A stretch of 64,000 bases of DNA from an uncultured Dehalococcoidia bacterium (GCA_938015525.1 CALLPC010000005.1:62001-126000), one strand, 5' to 3'; counted from the stretch's first letter, positions 42,173 to 51,388 are shown. A program made the numbers and translations. The notes: a model not told the origin generated them from the letters alone.

Positions 42173-43033
42173 ATGCCTGCTCCCCGGCGCGACCTCCACG
42201 AACTCAACCGCCGCAGCTGGAACGAAGCCACCCGCGCACACAACAGCCACAAGGGGGACCAGGCCGCCGCCTTCCGCTCCGGCGGCTCCACCCTCTTTCC
42301 CGAAGAGCTGGACCTCCTCGGACCCCTCGAAGGCCGGCGCCTCGTCCACCTCCAGTGCAACGCCGGCCAGGATACCCTCTCCCTCGCCCGGCTCGGCGCC
42401 GAGGTCACCGGCGTCGACATCTCCGACGAGGCCATCACCTTCGCCAGCCGGCTCTCCTCGGAATCGGGAATCCCCGCCCGCTTCGTCCGCGCCGATATCT
42501 ACGACTGGTTCGCAGAGGCCGCCGCGGCCGGCGAACGGTACGACCTCGCCTTCGCCTCCTACGGCGCGGTCTGCTGGCTCTCCGACCTCCCCGGCTGGGG
42601 CCGGGGCATCGCGGGCATCCTCGCGCCCGGCGGCGCCTTCGTCCTCGTCGAATTCCACCCCGTGGCCGCCATGTTCGATGAGGAGCTCCGCCTCACCTGG
42701 CCCTACCGCAGCGCCGAGCCGTTCATCGGCCCCGGCGTCGGCGATTACGTCGCAGCCTCCCGCGAAGGCCTCGTTCCCTGGGGCTACCAGGAAGGCACCA
42801 CCGGCTTCGAGAACCCCTGCCAGGGCGCCGAATTCGCCCACGGGACGAGCGACGTCATCATGGCGCTCATCGAGGCCGGACTCGTACTCGAGGTCTTCCG
42901 CGAATACGAGTACGCCAACGGCTGCCGCTTCTTCCTGCGCGCCGAGCTCCGGGACGGTCGGCGCTTTCACCTCCCGCCCGACACGCCCGCCATCCCCCAG
43001 ATGTACGCCCTCCGCGCCCGGAAGCCTGCCTAA
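42173..43033 (+). CDS. SAM-dependent methyltransferase
   Basis: A 286-residue class I methyltransferase of the 'methyltransferase domain' type. The SAM-binding region is LVHLQCNAGQDTLSLARLGAEVTGVDISDEAI, followed by FVRADIYDWF and a segment LAFASYGAVCWLSDLPGW. A C-terminal domain of about 130 residues (WPYRSAEPF to the end) probably binds the substrate, which is unknown. TACACT 6 nt upstream suggests a leaderless mRNA. Its end overlaps the convergent rhomboid-like gene by 4 bp. Confidence 0.82.
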   Translation: MPAPRRDLHELNRRSWNEATRAHNSHKGDQAAAFRSGGSTLFPEELDLLGPLEGRRLVHLQCNAGQDTLSLARLGAEVTGVDISDEAITFASRLSSESGIPARFVRADIYDWFAEAAAAGERYDLAFASYGAVCWLSDLPGWGRGIAGILAPGGAFVLVEFHPVAAMFDEELRLTWPYRSAEPFIGPGVGDYVAASREGLVPWGYQEGTTGFENPCQGAEFAHGTSDVIMALIEAGLVLEVFREYEYANGCRFFLRAELRDGRRFHLPPDTPAIPQMYALRARKPA

Positions 43034-43644
43034 AGCCGCGCTGCCGGCGTCCCCGCCTGTCTCTGCCCCGGCGGCCCTTGCCTGGCCCACAGGAACAGCA
43101 TCACCGCGCTCACCGCCAACGCGTGCTCCAGGTCGAACAACCGGTGGAAGACGGCCAGCCGGCCCGCAACGAAGACCACGATGCCCGCGACTGCACCGGC
43201 CGACGGCACCGGCGGAAGACGCCAGGCCGCCATCAGCGCCAGCCCGAAGAGCCCCGACGAGGAGCCCGCATCTGGCGCCTCCAGGAGGCGAGCGGCGTGG
43301 TCACTCCACTCCGCCGCAATCCGCACACCGAGCAGCGTCGGCCATGTCCCGGCCGCATCAGCCCCCCAGAAGCCGACCGGCAACAGCCGGGCAGGCCACC
43401 GCCACGCGGACGCCGGCACTACCGCCAGCGCGAACAACCACTCCGTCCCGACGAGCCCCGGCCGCGGCTGGACGAGTGGCGAGAGCACGAGCCGCCACGG
43501 CTCCCTCCACCCGAGGTCCCATGTCAGCGCCCAGTGCGCGATGAGCCAGGCATGCAGCCCCGGCCGCACCTCGCTCGCAACTTGCGGCGCAAGGACCAGT
43601 GCCAGCATGCCGAGCGCTGCCGCTGCCCGCCCTCGTCGCATCAC
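43030..43644 (-). CDS. Rhomboid-like membrane protein
   Basis: A 204-residue membrane protein with about six TM segments. The GSSSGLFGLALM segment resembles the rhomboid GxSx active-site helix and DLEHALAVSAVML could supply the partner His, so it may be an intramembrane serine protease; the sequence is otherwise divergent and an inactive homologue is possible. The start overlaps the DUF2156 gene's stop by 4 bp, which ties it to the lipid-modifying pair upstream. Confidence 0.6.
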   Translation of the reverse strand: MMRRGRAAAALGMLALVLAPQVASEVRPGLHAWLIAHWALTWDLGWREPWRLVLSPLVQPRPGLVGTEWLFALAVVPASAWRWPARLLPVGFWGADAAGTWPTLLGVRIAAEWSDHAARLLEAPDAGSSSGLFGLALMAAWRLPPVPSAGAVAGIVVFVAGRLAVFHRLFDLEHALAVSAVMLFLWARQGPPGQRQAGTPAARL

Positions 43645-45335
43645 GCCACCGGGGGCTTCAGCCGCTCACGCCTCGCCCATGGCAGACGGAAGGGGCTCGT
43701 CCGCTCCCCGACCAGCGCGACAGCCAGCGCGACCGTCGGCAAGTCTGCCTCGCTGCGGTACACCAGATAGCGCGGCTCCCATACCGGGTTCCACTTGGCT
43801 TTGAAGGCGCGCAGCCCCTGGAAGTTAAACAGCCGGCTCCCGTATTCATACAGCCAGTTCAGTACCCGCCCCTTTAGGCCAGCATCTTCGATATTCGCCA
43901 GCGGAGCAAAGCCGAGGTTCAAGCCCTCCATCCCGGCATCTCGGCACTGCTCGGCCAACCGTACGATCAGGAAATCCATCACCCCATTTGGCGAGTCCGG
44001 CCGCCGCCGCATGAGGTCGAAATTCGCCTCCTTCGACTGGAACGACGGGAGCACGTTCACGAACCCCTCGAGGCGTCCCGACGGAGCCCGCACCACGAGC
44101 AACCGCGTCGACCGCAAATACCCTTCGTCAAACCACCCGAGCGTGAATTGCCGCTCCCGGTGCCCTCCCTCCGCGAGCCAGGCGTCCGAGACCTCTCGCA
44201 ACTCGGCCATCGTCGCGTCGTCAATCGGCTGCGGCAGCTCCTCTACCTCGTAGCCTTCCCGCTCCATCCGGTTCACCGTCGCCCGGATGTGCTTCAGCGC
44301 TCTCCCCGAAAGGCTGAACCCTTGCAGGCGGACCACCGCATCTTCGCCGATCTTGAGCGCCTTCAGCCCGAGCGACTGCAGCAGCTCAGCTTCAGCAGGG
44401 GAGCACTGGTGAAAGCAGACTCTCCAGCCATTCAGGTCGCAGAACTCGATGAACTCCCGCGCCACCGTCCGACAGGCTGCCGGCTCCCCGATTGGACCGG
44501 CCAGCACAACCGCCACGTCCCGCGAGACCCGGTAGCCGAGGAACGCCTCCCCCTGACGCGCGAAGAAATGCGATTTGTCCGGCATCAGGTGGAAGTACGC
44601 GAGCGACGTCGTCGCCCACTTCTCCAGGATTGCCCGCACCCGGCGCTGCTCCCGCTGCTCCTCCGTCAGGCGGTAGCGGACCGGCGAGAGCGCGTGCCAG
44701 GTCCCAACGGCGAGGCTCGTCCCCATCAGGAGCCGAACCGAATCGAGAAACCACCGCCCGTGCCGGCCGACCGGCTCCGCATTCGCCTCCGGCACGATGA
44801 GGACCAGCCGCACGGCATCCTCGGCAATGGCAAGAAGCGAATCCGTCCCGCGGAAATGCCGGTCCAGCAGCCAGAGACCGACCACCGCATAGACGAAGGC
44901 CCCTGCGCTGCCCAGCACGAACCAGGCGATGCCCCGGCGGGCCATCGCCGGGTCGCTCCGCGCCGGGAAGAGCGGTGCCCACGCGATGAGCAGCCCAGCC
45001 GTCACCACCGAGACCGTGATACCGACGACATCCGCCCGCTTGACCTGGAACGAAGCGGCGGCCGCGAGCGCTGCCATCGTTGCGATGAGCCACGCCTGCC
45101 GTTTTCCCCGCAACAGCCCCCGCACCGAACTCGCCTGCGCCAGCGAAGCGAGCACCAGCACGAACCGTGAGGTGATCACCGCCTCGACCGGGAACGCCCG
45201 GTGGAGCGGCCCCAACTGGACTGGAGGGTGGTGGACCATCACCAGCGCGAACCCTAGCAACGCATCCGCCGCTACCACCCCGGCGGCGATGCGCCGGCGA
45301 ACCTGCCCCGGGATGCCTGCTCGCGTCACCCCCAC
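43641..45335 (-). CDS. DUF2156 phosphatidylglycerol lysyltransferase (MprF catalytic half)
   Basis: A 564-residue protein with several N-terminal TM segments (within residues 1-200) and a C-terminal DUF2156 domain (about 230-550). That domain has the tandem GNAT-like fold seen in MprF, with AYFHLMPDKSHFFARQGEAFLGYRVSRDVAVVLAGPIG near its start and DFLIVRLAEQ toward the end. MprF homologues transfer an aminoacyl group from tRNA to phosphatidylglycerol. It lies between the flippase-like and rhomboid-like genes, overlapping both (10 bp and 4 bp). Confidence 0.82.
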   Translation of the reverse strand: MGVTRAGIPGQVRRRIAAGVVAADALLGFALVMVHHPPVQLGPLHRAFPVEAVITSRFVLVLASLAQASSVRGLLRGKRQAWLIATMAALAAAASFQVKRADVVGITVSVVTAGLLIAWAPLFPARSDPAMARRGIAWFVLGSAGAFVYAVVGLWLLDRHFRGTDSLLAIAEDAVRLVLIVPEANAEPVGRHGRWFLDSVRLLMGTSLAVGTWHALSPVRYRLTEEQREQRRVRAILEKWATTSLAYFHLMPDKSHFFARQGEAFLGYRVSRDVAVVLAGPIGEPAACRTVAREFIEFCDLNGWRVCFHQCSPAEAELLQSLGLKALKIGEDAVVRLQGFSLSGRALKHIRATVNRMEREGYEVEELPQPIDDATMAELREVSDAWLAEGGHRERQFTLGWFDEGYLRSTRLLVVRAPSGRLEGFVNVLPSFQSKEANFDLMRRRPDSPNGVMDFLIVRLAEQCRDAGMEGLNLGFAPLANIEDAGLKGRVLNWLYEYGSRLFNFQGLRAFKAKWNPVWEPRYLVYRSEADLPTVALAVALVGERTSPFRLPWARRERLKPPVA

Positions 45336-46417
45336 TCCCCCTCATCCATGACTGCCGAAGTGCCGGCGCCACGTCTCCGCCGACTGGAAATCCGCAATGC
45401 CAGCAGGCCAGCCACCAGCGGAATCCACGCCTCACCGATGCGGAAGAGCACGACCGTCGCCGCCGTCCCCGGAAGGCTCACCCCATAGCTGCGGAGCATC
45501 GCACCCAGCGACGCTTCGGCGAACCCGAGCCCGCCCGGGAGCACACCGACCGTCGAAAAGAGAACCGTCATCGCATACCCCGAAAGCGCAACTACCGGGC
45601 TTGCGGGTTCACCGAGCGCCCGAAGTACGCTCCAGAGCAACCCGGCGCCGGCCAGCTCCACCGCCACCCCCCAGGCAAACGCTCCCGCCAGCCGCCTCGG
45701 CGTCCTCCGCAGCGCAGACACCGCCTCGAACAGCTCATCCGCCGCCGCGTCGTTCGGCACGAACGCCCCATGCTCCCGTCCCAGCATCCTCCGCCCAGCG
45801 TGCGCAGCCGCCCCCGCAGCCCGGTACACCCGGCGGACCGCCGCCCGGCTCCAGAGCGCCCCCGCGAGCACTGCGACCTGCACGATGACATAGACGCCAA
45901 ATATCGCGCCCGCCAGCAGCTCGAGCCGCGTCACCTGGCCGTCTACCCACATCACGATGAACACCCCCAATAGCGTCAACGTGAACGTCGCATGCGCGAT
46001 AACGACCACACCGGTATAGGCAGTGGTCACCAGCCCCACCGGCTCACCTGCCTGCTTCGCACGGGTCAAAAAGACCGCCAGGCCACCCATGCCCGCCGAT
46101 TTCGACACGATATTCAGCGCGCCGCCAGCCAGCGCGGGTTGCAGCATCTCCGCCAGCCGGCCCTGCAGACCGACCGCCCGCCAGGCCCCGGCGTACATAC
46201 CCGCCTGGCCGACCAGGTACAGCGCAGTCCATCCCAGGCCCGCCAGCAGCCACCAGCCGTTCGCCGCCAGCGCTGCACGCCATGCATCGGGGATGTCACG
46301 CCGGTTTGCCAACACGAAAACCGCCGCCGCCACGATCACCGCCGCCCACGCGACCACCCGCACCAACCGGCCACCGTGGGACTCCGCGGCCGCTTCCCCG
46401 GGAAACTGGGAGACCAT
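45326..46417 (-). CDS. Lysylphosphatidylglycerol synthase TM-region protein (flippase-like)
   Basis: A 363-residue UPF0104/AglD-type integral membrane protein with about eight TM segments. The GGALNIVSKSAGMGGLAVFL segment and C-terminal STVGVLPGGLGFAEASLGAML are typical. In MprF this half flips aminoacylated phosphatidylglycerol; here it is a separate gene overlapping the DUF2156 gene by 10 bp. GATCAT lies 6 nt before the ATG and may be a weak -10 element. Confidence 0.82.
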   Translation of the reverse strand: MVSQFPGEAAAESHGGRLVRVVAWAAVIVAAAVFVLANRRDIPDAWRAALAANGWWLLAGLGWTALYLVGQAGMYAGAWRAVGLQGRLAEMLQPALAGGALNIVSKSAGMGGLAVFLTRAKQAGEPVGLVTTAYTGVVVIAHATFTLTLLGVFIVMWVDGQVTRLELLAGAIFGVYVIVQVAVLAGALWSRAAVRRVYRAAGAAAHAGRRMLGREHGAFVPNDAAADELFEAVSALRRTPRRLAGAFAWGVAVELAGAGLLWSVLRALGEPASPVVALSGYAMTVLFSTVGVLPGGLGFAEASLGAMLRSYGVSLPGTAATVVLFRIGEAWIPLVAGLLALRISSRRRRGAGTSAVMDEGEWG

Positions 46418-46909
46418 GACGCGATGATCGCGCCCCCCGGCGGCTCAAAAATAGAGGCCACCTCTGACATCTTTGCATTCGCCTTTACCGCGGGCGGGCC
46501 CCGGGCACCTGCGTCCACGCCCGCTGACGCTCCGCCGGCCAGACAGCGACACCCCGTTCGGACGACACCACCGCAGGCTCCACCGGCGCCGTCCCCTACA
46601 AAAGCCAGTCCCTCCGCCCCGGTGCACCCGCATCCAGTTCGACGATGAGAAGGCTCCCGGGGCTCGTTCGCTGACCGCCCCGGCGCTCCCGGCGTCGACG
46701 CCAGTACCCGGCGAGCGCACCCGGCCCCGCAGACCGCGCGGCGCCCCCGTCCTTCCCCGGCCTCTCCTCCGGGACACGCACTCCCGGCAACTCCGGGCGG
46801 TCTCCAGGTTCCCAGGAACGCGATGCAGCACACCGCCCGCGCACGCTCCGTGTCCCATGCCCACCCGCCCTTGGACGCCGCGCCGCCCATCCGGCAGAAT
46901 GCTCATTCC
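46418..46909. other. 492-bp intergenic region without recognisable gene
   Basis: The longest non-coding stretch in the window, between the flippase-like and methyltransferase genes, which diverge. Long open frames cross it in several phases, but none has family-like sequence, a plausible ribosome-binding site or a start consistent with neighbours. It contains an AT-richer segment near 46447-46490 with the inverted repeat AGAGG-CCA-CCTCT (46453-46465) and GC-rich hairpin-forming sequence afterwards. I checked by eye for RNase P, tmRNA and SRP RNA motifs and saw none. Confidence 0.5.
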
Positions 46910-48139
46910 ATGCAGCCGCCGCCCGTCTCCGAGCGCGACCCGGGGTCCCTCGAGCGCTACCTGCTCAGCTTCCGCTGGCCCTTCCGCAACGAGGAGGTCC
47001 ACCGCATCCTCGTCGAGGGCGGCCTGCCCCTCTGGCGGCAGGTCCTTCGCTTCATCCCCAACCCGGAGGAGCGCGGCAAAGCCCTCGAACTCGGCAGCCC
47101 TCCCTTCCACATCACCCTCCTCCTCCAGCGCTTCCGCAACTACGACCTCACCCTCACCGGCTACGCCGCCGACGGCCGCCCGGAAATCCGGCAGACCCTC
47201 GAAAGCCCCGAGTTCGGCGAAACCTACGAATTCACCTGCACCTGCTTCAACGCCGAAGCCGATACCTTCCCCTTCCCCGATGCCACCTTCGACCTCGTGA
47301 CCTGGTGCGAGGTCATCGAACATCTCACCGAAAATCCTGTCCACACCCTCGCCGAAATCCACCGCGTCCTCAAGCCTGGCGGCCGCCTCGTCATCTCCAC
47401 GCCCAACGCCTCCCGCGCCGATTCCATCGCCAACCTCCTCGCCGGCCGCAACATCTACGACCCGTACCACCTCGGCGCCCCCCTCAAAGGCTCCCGCCAC
47501 AGCCGCGAATACACCCTCGCCGAGCTCACCGACCTCCTCCACGGCTGCGGCTACACCATCGAACGCGCCGCCGACATCGACATCTACCCCCCCGCCAGCC
47601 GGAACCGCCGCATCTTCCGCTGGCTCATGAACGACGTCGTCTCACGCCTCACCCGCGGCCGCTACCGCTACCACCTCTTCGTCCGCGCCCGCAAAACCGA
47701 CGCCCCCTTCCGCTGGTACTTCCCGCCTTCCCTCTTCGATAGCGGCCACCTCGCCTTCTACATGGCCCCGCGCGACCCCGCAGTCACCTTCGGCATCAAC
47801 GACGTCCCCCACCTCGCCATGGGCTGGAGCGACCTCCGCCACGACCCCGAGGGGCGCGCCTACCGCCGCTCCGGCCAGGTCGGCGACATCTACCTGCTGG
47901 TTCGCGAACCCCGCACCCGGGTCACCGTCACCCTCTCCGGCGGCCGCGGCGAAGCCCAGGCCTGGCACGACAACGGGGGAAACCTCGTCCTCCTCGGCTC
48001 AACCCGCTTCGCCGCTCCCCCCGGCCAGTGGACCGAGGTCGCCATCCCCCTCTCCGCCGATTTCGAGCCCGGCAATCCCCTCCACGTCCGGCTGGACACC
48101 GAAGACGGCGTGGATGTCCACGCCGTGACAACGACATAA
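46910..48139 (+). CDS. Methyltransferase with C-terminal beta-rich extension
   Basis: A 409-residue protein with a central class I methyltransferase domain. ALELGSPPFHITLLLQRF and FPFPDATFDLVTWCEVIEHLTENPVHTL are typical of type 11 methyltransferases, and VLKPGGRLVISTPNASRADS is the usual post-II loop. The last about 130 residues (from GHLAFYMAPRD) look beta-rich and may bind a carbohydrate or lipid. The ATG at 46910 is used; an upstream in-frame ATG gives an atypical His/Pro-rich start. The substrate is unknown. Confidence 0.78.
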   Translation: MQPPPVSERDPGSLERYLLSFRWPFRNEEVHRILVEGGLPLWRQVLRFIPNPEERGKALELGSPPFHITLLLQRFRNYDLTLTGYAADGRPEIRQTLESPEFGETYEFTCTCFNAEADTFPFPDATFDLVTWCEVIEHLTENPVHTLAEIHRVLKPGGRLVISTPNASRADSIANLLAGRNIYDPYHLGAPLKGSRHSREYTLAELTDLLHGCGYTIERAADIDIYPPASRNRRIFRWLMNDVVSRLTRGRYRYHLFVRARKTDAPFRWYFPPSLFDSGHLAFYMAPRDPAVTFGINDVPHLAMGWSDLRHDPEGRAYRRSGQVGDIYLLVREPRTRVTVTLSGGRGEAQAWHDNGGNLVLLGSTRFAAPPGQWTEVAIPLSADFEPGNPLHVRLDTEDGVDVHAVTTT

Positions 48140-48226
48140 CATCCCGCCGCACGGTTAACGCCCCGCAATTGCCCCCCCTTCTCGCCCTTTGCTACGATCC
48201 CGCAAAGACAGGCCGGGAGCCCGTCG

Positions 48227-48766
48227 ATGGGGATAGATGGCATAGCCGTCCTGGTCCTGAACCAGAACTACGAGCCGCTCAACGTCTGCTCCGTGCGGCG
48301 CGCCATCGTCCTCGTCCTCCGCGGCAAAGCTGAAATCATCGAAACCGCCCGCACCGTCCTGCACACCGCCCGCGCCACCCTCGCCCTCCCCTCCGTCATC
48401 CGCCTCATCCACATGGTCCGGCGGCCCCGGCCCAGGCTCCGCCTCAGCCGCCGCGAAATCTTCCAGCGCGATGGATGGCAGTGCGTCTACTGCGGGCGCC
48501 AGACCCGCGACCTCACCGTCGACCACGTCATCCCCCGCCACCGGGGCGGTCCCCACACGTGGGAAAACCTCGTCGCCGCCTGCCGCGCCTGCAACCACCG
48601 CAAGGCCGGCCGCACCCCCCAAGAAGCCCGCATGACCCTCCTCCGCGAGCCCGTCCAGCCCCGCGTCAGCATCTACCACGCCTTCTACCCCTACCTCGAA
48701 AGCGAAGAAGCCTGGCGCAAATTCATCCCCGGCTGGAACGGCAGCTCGCTCGCCGCCGCCGGTTAG
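48227..48766 (+). CDS. HNH endonuclease
   Basis: A 179-residue HNH protein of the type common in Chloroflexi and Actinobacteria. The zinc-type Cys pair CVYC (86-89), DH at 99-100, Asn114 in WENLVAACRACNHRK, and the second Cys pair CRAC (119-122) form a complete HNH site. It begins VLVLNQNYEPLNVCSVRRAI, the usual N-terminal extension. Its role (repair or defence) is not shown by context. Confidence 0.85.
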   Translation: MGIDGIAVLVLNQNYEPLNVCSVRRAIVLVLRGKAEIIETARTVLHTARATLALPSVIRLIHMVRRPRPRLRLSRREIFQRDGWQCVYCGRQTRDLTVDHVIPRHRGGPHTWENLVAACRACNHRKAGRTPQEARMTLLREPVQPRVSIYHAFYPYLESEEAWRKFIPGWNGSSLAAAG

Positions 48767-48845
48767 CACACCACCGCCACCCGCCCCGCACCGGCACCCG
48801 CTCCGGTATCATCACCGGTCGAACCCCCGACGCGAGGACGAACCG

Positions 48846-50171
48846 GTGAAACCCACAGCACCTAACTGGCGCGACATCGTCGCCTCCAAACTCGTCTCAC
48901 CCGAAGAGGCCGTCGCCATCGTCAAAGATGGCGACTGGGTCTGGACCGGCGGCTGGACGTCCGTCCCGCCCCAGCTCTGCGCCGCCCTCGCCGCCCGCGC
49001 GGGCGACGTCAAGAATGTCACCATCGTCAACTTCCTCTCTCCCTTCAACTGGGACAGGCCGGAGGTCCTCGCCAGCTGGAAGGTCATCACCGGCTACTGC
49101 AGCCCCTTCGACCGGCCCGCCGCCCGCGAAGGCCGCATCGAGTACGTGCCCGTCTCCCGCTTCCGCGACGGCAAGATGCCCCCCGGCCTCGACCGCCTCG
49201 ACGTCGCCCTCATCCCCATCTCCCCGCCCGATGAAGACGGCTGGTGCTCCTTCGGGCCCGGCGTCTTCTTCGGCCCCACCGTCTCCTCCATCGCCACCAC
49301 CCTCGTCGGCGAAATCCACGAAAACTTCATCCGCCCCGGCGGCGCCCGCATCCACATCGACCGCTTCGCCCGTGTCTGCGAATACACCCTCCCCCCGGCC
49401 CAGGCCCCAATCCCGCCGCGCACCGAAGAAACCGAACTCGCCGCCAACGTCATCTGCACCCTCGTCGCCACCGAAATCGTCTCCGACGGCGCCACCCTCC
49501 AGTTCGGCATCGGCGACGTCTCCGCCGCCCTCCCCGTCTTCCTCGACGACAAGCACGACCTCGGCGTCCACACCGAGCTCCTCCCGGGCGGCATCCCCGA
49601 CCTCGTCGACAAAGGCGTCATCACCGGCAAACACAAGCCCCACCACGTCGGCAAGGTCATCGCCAGCGCTATCGGCCAGGTCCCCCCGGAAGACCTCGCC
49701 CGCATCGATGGCAACGACACCTACGAACTGCACGACTTCACCCACACCGACGACCTCCGCCTCCTCCTCCAGATCGAAAACTTCATCGCCGTCAACAACG
49801 CCCTGGCCGTCGACCTCACCGGCAACGTCTCCTCCGAAACCCAGGGCAACCTCCTCTACTCCGGCACCGGCGGCCAGGCCGTCTTCGCCATCGCCGCCTC
49901 CACCGCCGCCAACGGCTCCGTCATCGTCCTCCCCTCCAGCTCCCTCATCGGCCAGGCCCGCCACACCCGCATCGTCGGCGGTCACCCGCCCGGGACCGTC
50001 GTCACCGTCCACCGCGGTTTCGTCGATTACGTCGTCACCGAACAGGGCATCGCCAGGCTCACCGGCAAATCCCTCCGCGAACGCATCGGCGAAATGATCT
50101 CCATCGCCCACCCCGACTTCCGCGGTGAGCTCAAAGAGGAGGCCCGGCGCCTCTACGGCATCACCGTCTGA
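48846..50171 (+). CDS. Acetyl-CoA hydrolase/transferase family CoA-transferase
   Basis: A 441-residue family I-type CoA transferase (4-hydroxybutyrate/butyryl-CoA:acetate CoA-transferase form). Motifs include VWTGGWTSVPPQLCAAL, LQFGIGDVSAALPVFL, LGVHTELLPGGIPDLV, and YSGTGGQAVFAIAAS near the catalytic Glu region. It starts with GTG 48846 behind a GAGGACG tract. The enoyl-CoA hydratase follows after a GC hairpin. A second, related gene lies on the other strand at 53847. Confidence 0.88.
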   Translation: MKPTAPNWRDIVASKLVSPEEAVAIVKDGDWVWTGGWTSVPPQLCAALAARAGDVKNVTIVNFLSPFNWDRPEVLASWKVITGYCSPFDRPAAREGRIEYVPVSRFRDGKMPPGLDRLDVALIPISPPDEDGWCSFGPGVFFGPTVSSIATTLVGEIHENFIRPGGARIHIDRFARVCEYTLPPAQAPIPPRTEETELAANVICTLVATEIVSDGATLQFGIGDVSAALPVFLDDKHDLGVHTELLPGGIPDLVDKGVITGKHKPHHVGKVIASAIGQVPPEDLARIDGNDTYELHDFTHTDDLRLLLQIENFIAVNNALAVDLTGNVSSETQGNLLYSGTGGQAVFAIAASTAANGSVIVLPSSSLIGQARHTRIVGGHPPGTVVTVHRGFVDYVVTEQGIARLTGKSLRERIGEMISIAHPDFRGELKEEARRLYGITV

Positions 50172-50186
50172 CCGCTGCGCCGCCCC

Positions 50187-50210
50187 GCGGGGCCGGCCGC
50201 CCGGCCCCGC
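50187..50210. terminator. GC-rich 10-bp hairpin between CoA-transferase and hydratase
   Basis: A perfect stem GCGGGGCCGG/CCGGCCCCGC with a 4-nt loop, lacking a T run. It may attenuate or protect an mRNA end rather than terminate fully. Confidence 0.45.
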
Positions 50211-50231
50211 ACCACCCCAGGAGGCCTGGCC

Positions 50232-51134
50232 ATGAACGACTACCGCACCATCCTCTACGAAGTCGACCGCGGCCGCGCCCGCATCACCCTCAACCGCCCC
50301 GAGAAGCTCAACGCCCTCAGCCTCGAACTCCAGCAGGAGCTCCACGACGCCCTCTGGGAAGCCGACAACGACACCCGCGTCCACGCCGTCATCATCCGCG
50401 GCGCCGGCCGCGCCTTCTCCGCCGGCTACGACCTCACCCCCCTCGGCAACCGCCGCCCGGCACCCGAAGGCGACCACTACACCGCCGTCTACCGCGGCGC
50501 CCGCACCTTCGATGATGACGCCTGGCAGCTCGAACGGGCCCAGCGCCTCCGCATGGCGATCTTCGATATGCACAAGCCCGTCGTCGCCCAGGTCCACGGC
50601 TACTGCCTCGCCGGCGGCACCGACATCGCCTTCCTCTGCGACATCGTCATCGCCGCCGAGGACGCCACCATCGGCTTTCCGCCCGCCCGCGCCATGGGCT
50701 CACTCCCCAACCAGATGTGGGTCTACCACTGCGGCCCCCAGTGGGCCAAGCGCCTCTTCCTCACCGGCGACACCATCACCGGCGCCGAAGCTGCCAAAAT
50801 CGGCCTCGTCCTCAAGGCCGTCCCTGCCAGCCTCCTCCAGCAGGAGGTCGAAGGCCTCGTCGACCGCATGGCCATGATCGATACCGACCTCCTCTCCGCC
50901 AACAAGCGCATCGTCAACCTCGCCCTCGAGCTCATGGGCGCCCGCACCATGCAGCGCCTCGGCGCCGAAAACGACGCCCGCGCACACCTCGCCCCCTCCG
51001 TTCGCGAGTTCGGGCGCATCGCCGCCGAGCAGGGCCTCAAGGCCGCCCTCCACTGGCGCGACGCCAGGTTCGGTGACGGCCGCGCCCGCGTCGAAGGCCC
51101 CGAACTCCGCGACGAACACGGCCGCCTCATCTGA
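50232..51134 (+). CDS. Enoyl-CoA hydratase/isomerase family protein
   Basis: A 300-residue crotonase-fold protein. The oxyanion-hole segments are GAGRAFSAGYDL and VHGYCLAGGTDIAFLCDIVIA. The active-site region is GFPPARAMGSLPNQMWVYHCG, lacking the usual Glu pair, so simple hydratase activity is uncertain. A strong AGGAGG box lies about 8 nt before the ATG. It is probably co-transcribed with the CoA-transferase upstream. Confidence 0.85.
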   Translation: MNDYRTILYEVDRGRARITLNRPEKLNALSLELQQELHDALWEADNDTRVHAVIIRGAGRAFSAGYDLTPLGNRRPAPEGDHYTAVYRGARTFDDDAWQLERAQRLRMAIFDMHKPVVAQVHGYCLAGGTDIAFLCDIVIAAEDATIGFPPARAMGSLPNQMWVYHCGPQWAKRLFLTGDTITGAEAAKIGLVLKAVPASLLQQEVEGLVDRMAMIDTDLLSANKRIVNLALELMGARTMQRLGAENDARAHLAPSVREFGRIAAEQGLKAALHWRDARFGDGRARVEGPELRDEHGRLI

Positions 51135-51157
51135 CCCCGCCCGCCCCCTGCGCTACC

Positions 51158-51388
51158 ATGAAGCCCGTGCAGCCCGACGACGACCGCATCCCCCTCGGCC
51201 GCGCCGCCGAGGATGACCGCGACCTCGGCCCCGATGACCGCGACCGCGACCTGATGGACGGCTCCTGGGAGCAGCGGTACTACAGCGGCCAGCTCCGCAC
51301 CCGCGATTGGAACACCATCGCCCTCGGCATCGCCCTCATCGTGGTCATCGCCCTCGTCCTCCCGATGCTCCTGGTGGCCCTCCGGTGA
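51158..51388 (+). CDS. Small single-TM membrane protein (76 aa)
   Basis: An acidic N-terminal half (DDDRIPLGRAAEDDRDLG) is followed by WEQRYYSGQLRTRDWN and one C-terminal TM helix (about 54-75), so the N-terminus is probably cytoplasmic. No family is recognised. TACCAT at 51154-51159 would give a leaderless start at GTG 51167, in frame, so the true start may be nine bases downstream. The stop overlaps the next GTG by 4 bp. Confidence 0.6.
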   Translation: MKPVQPDDDRIPLGRAAEDDRDLGPDDRDRDLMDGSWEQRYYSGQLRTRDWNTIALGIALIVVIALVLPMLLVALR

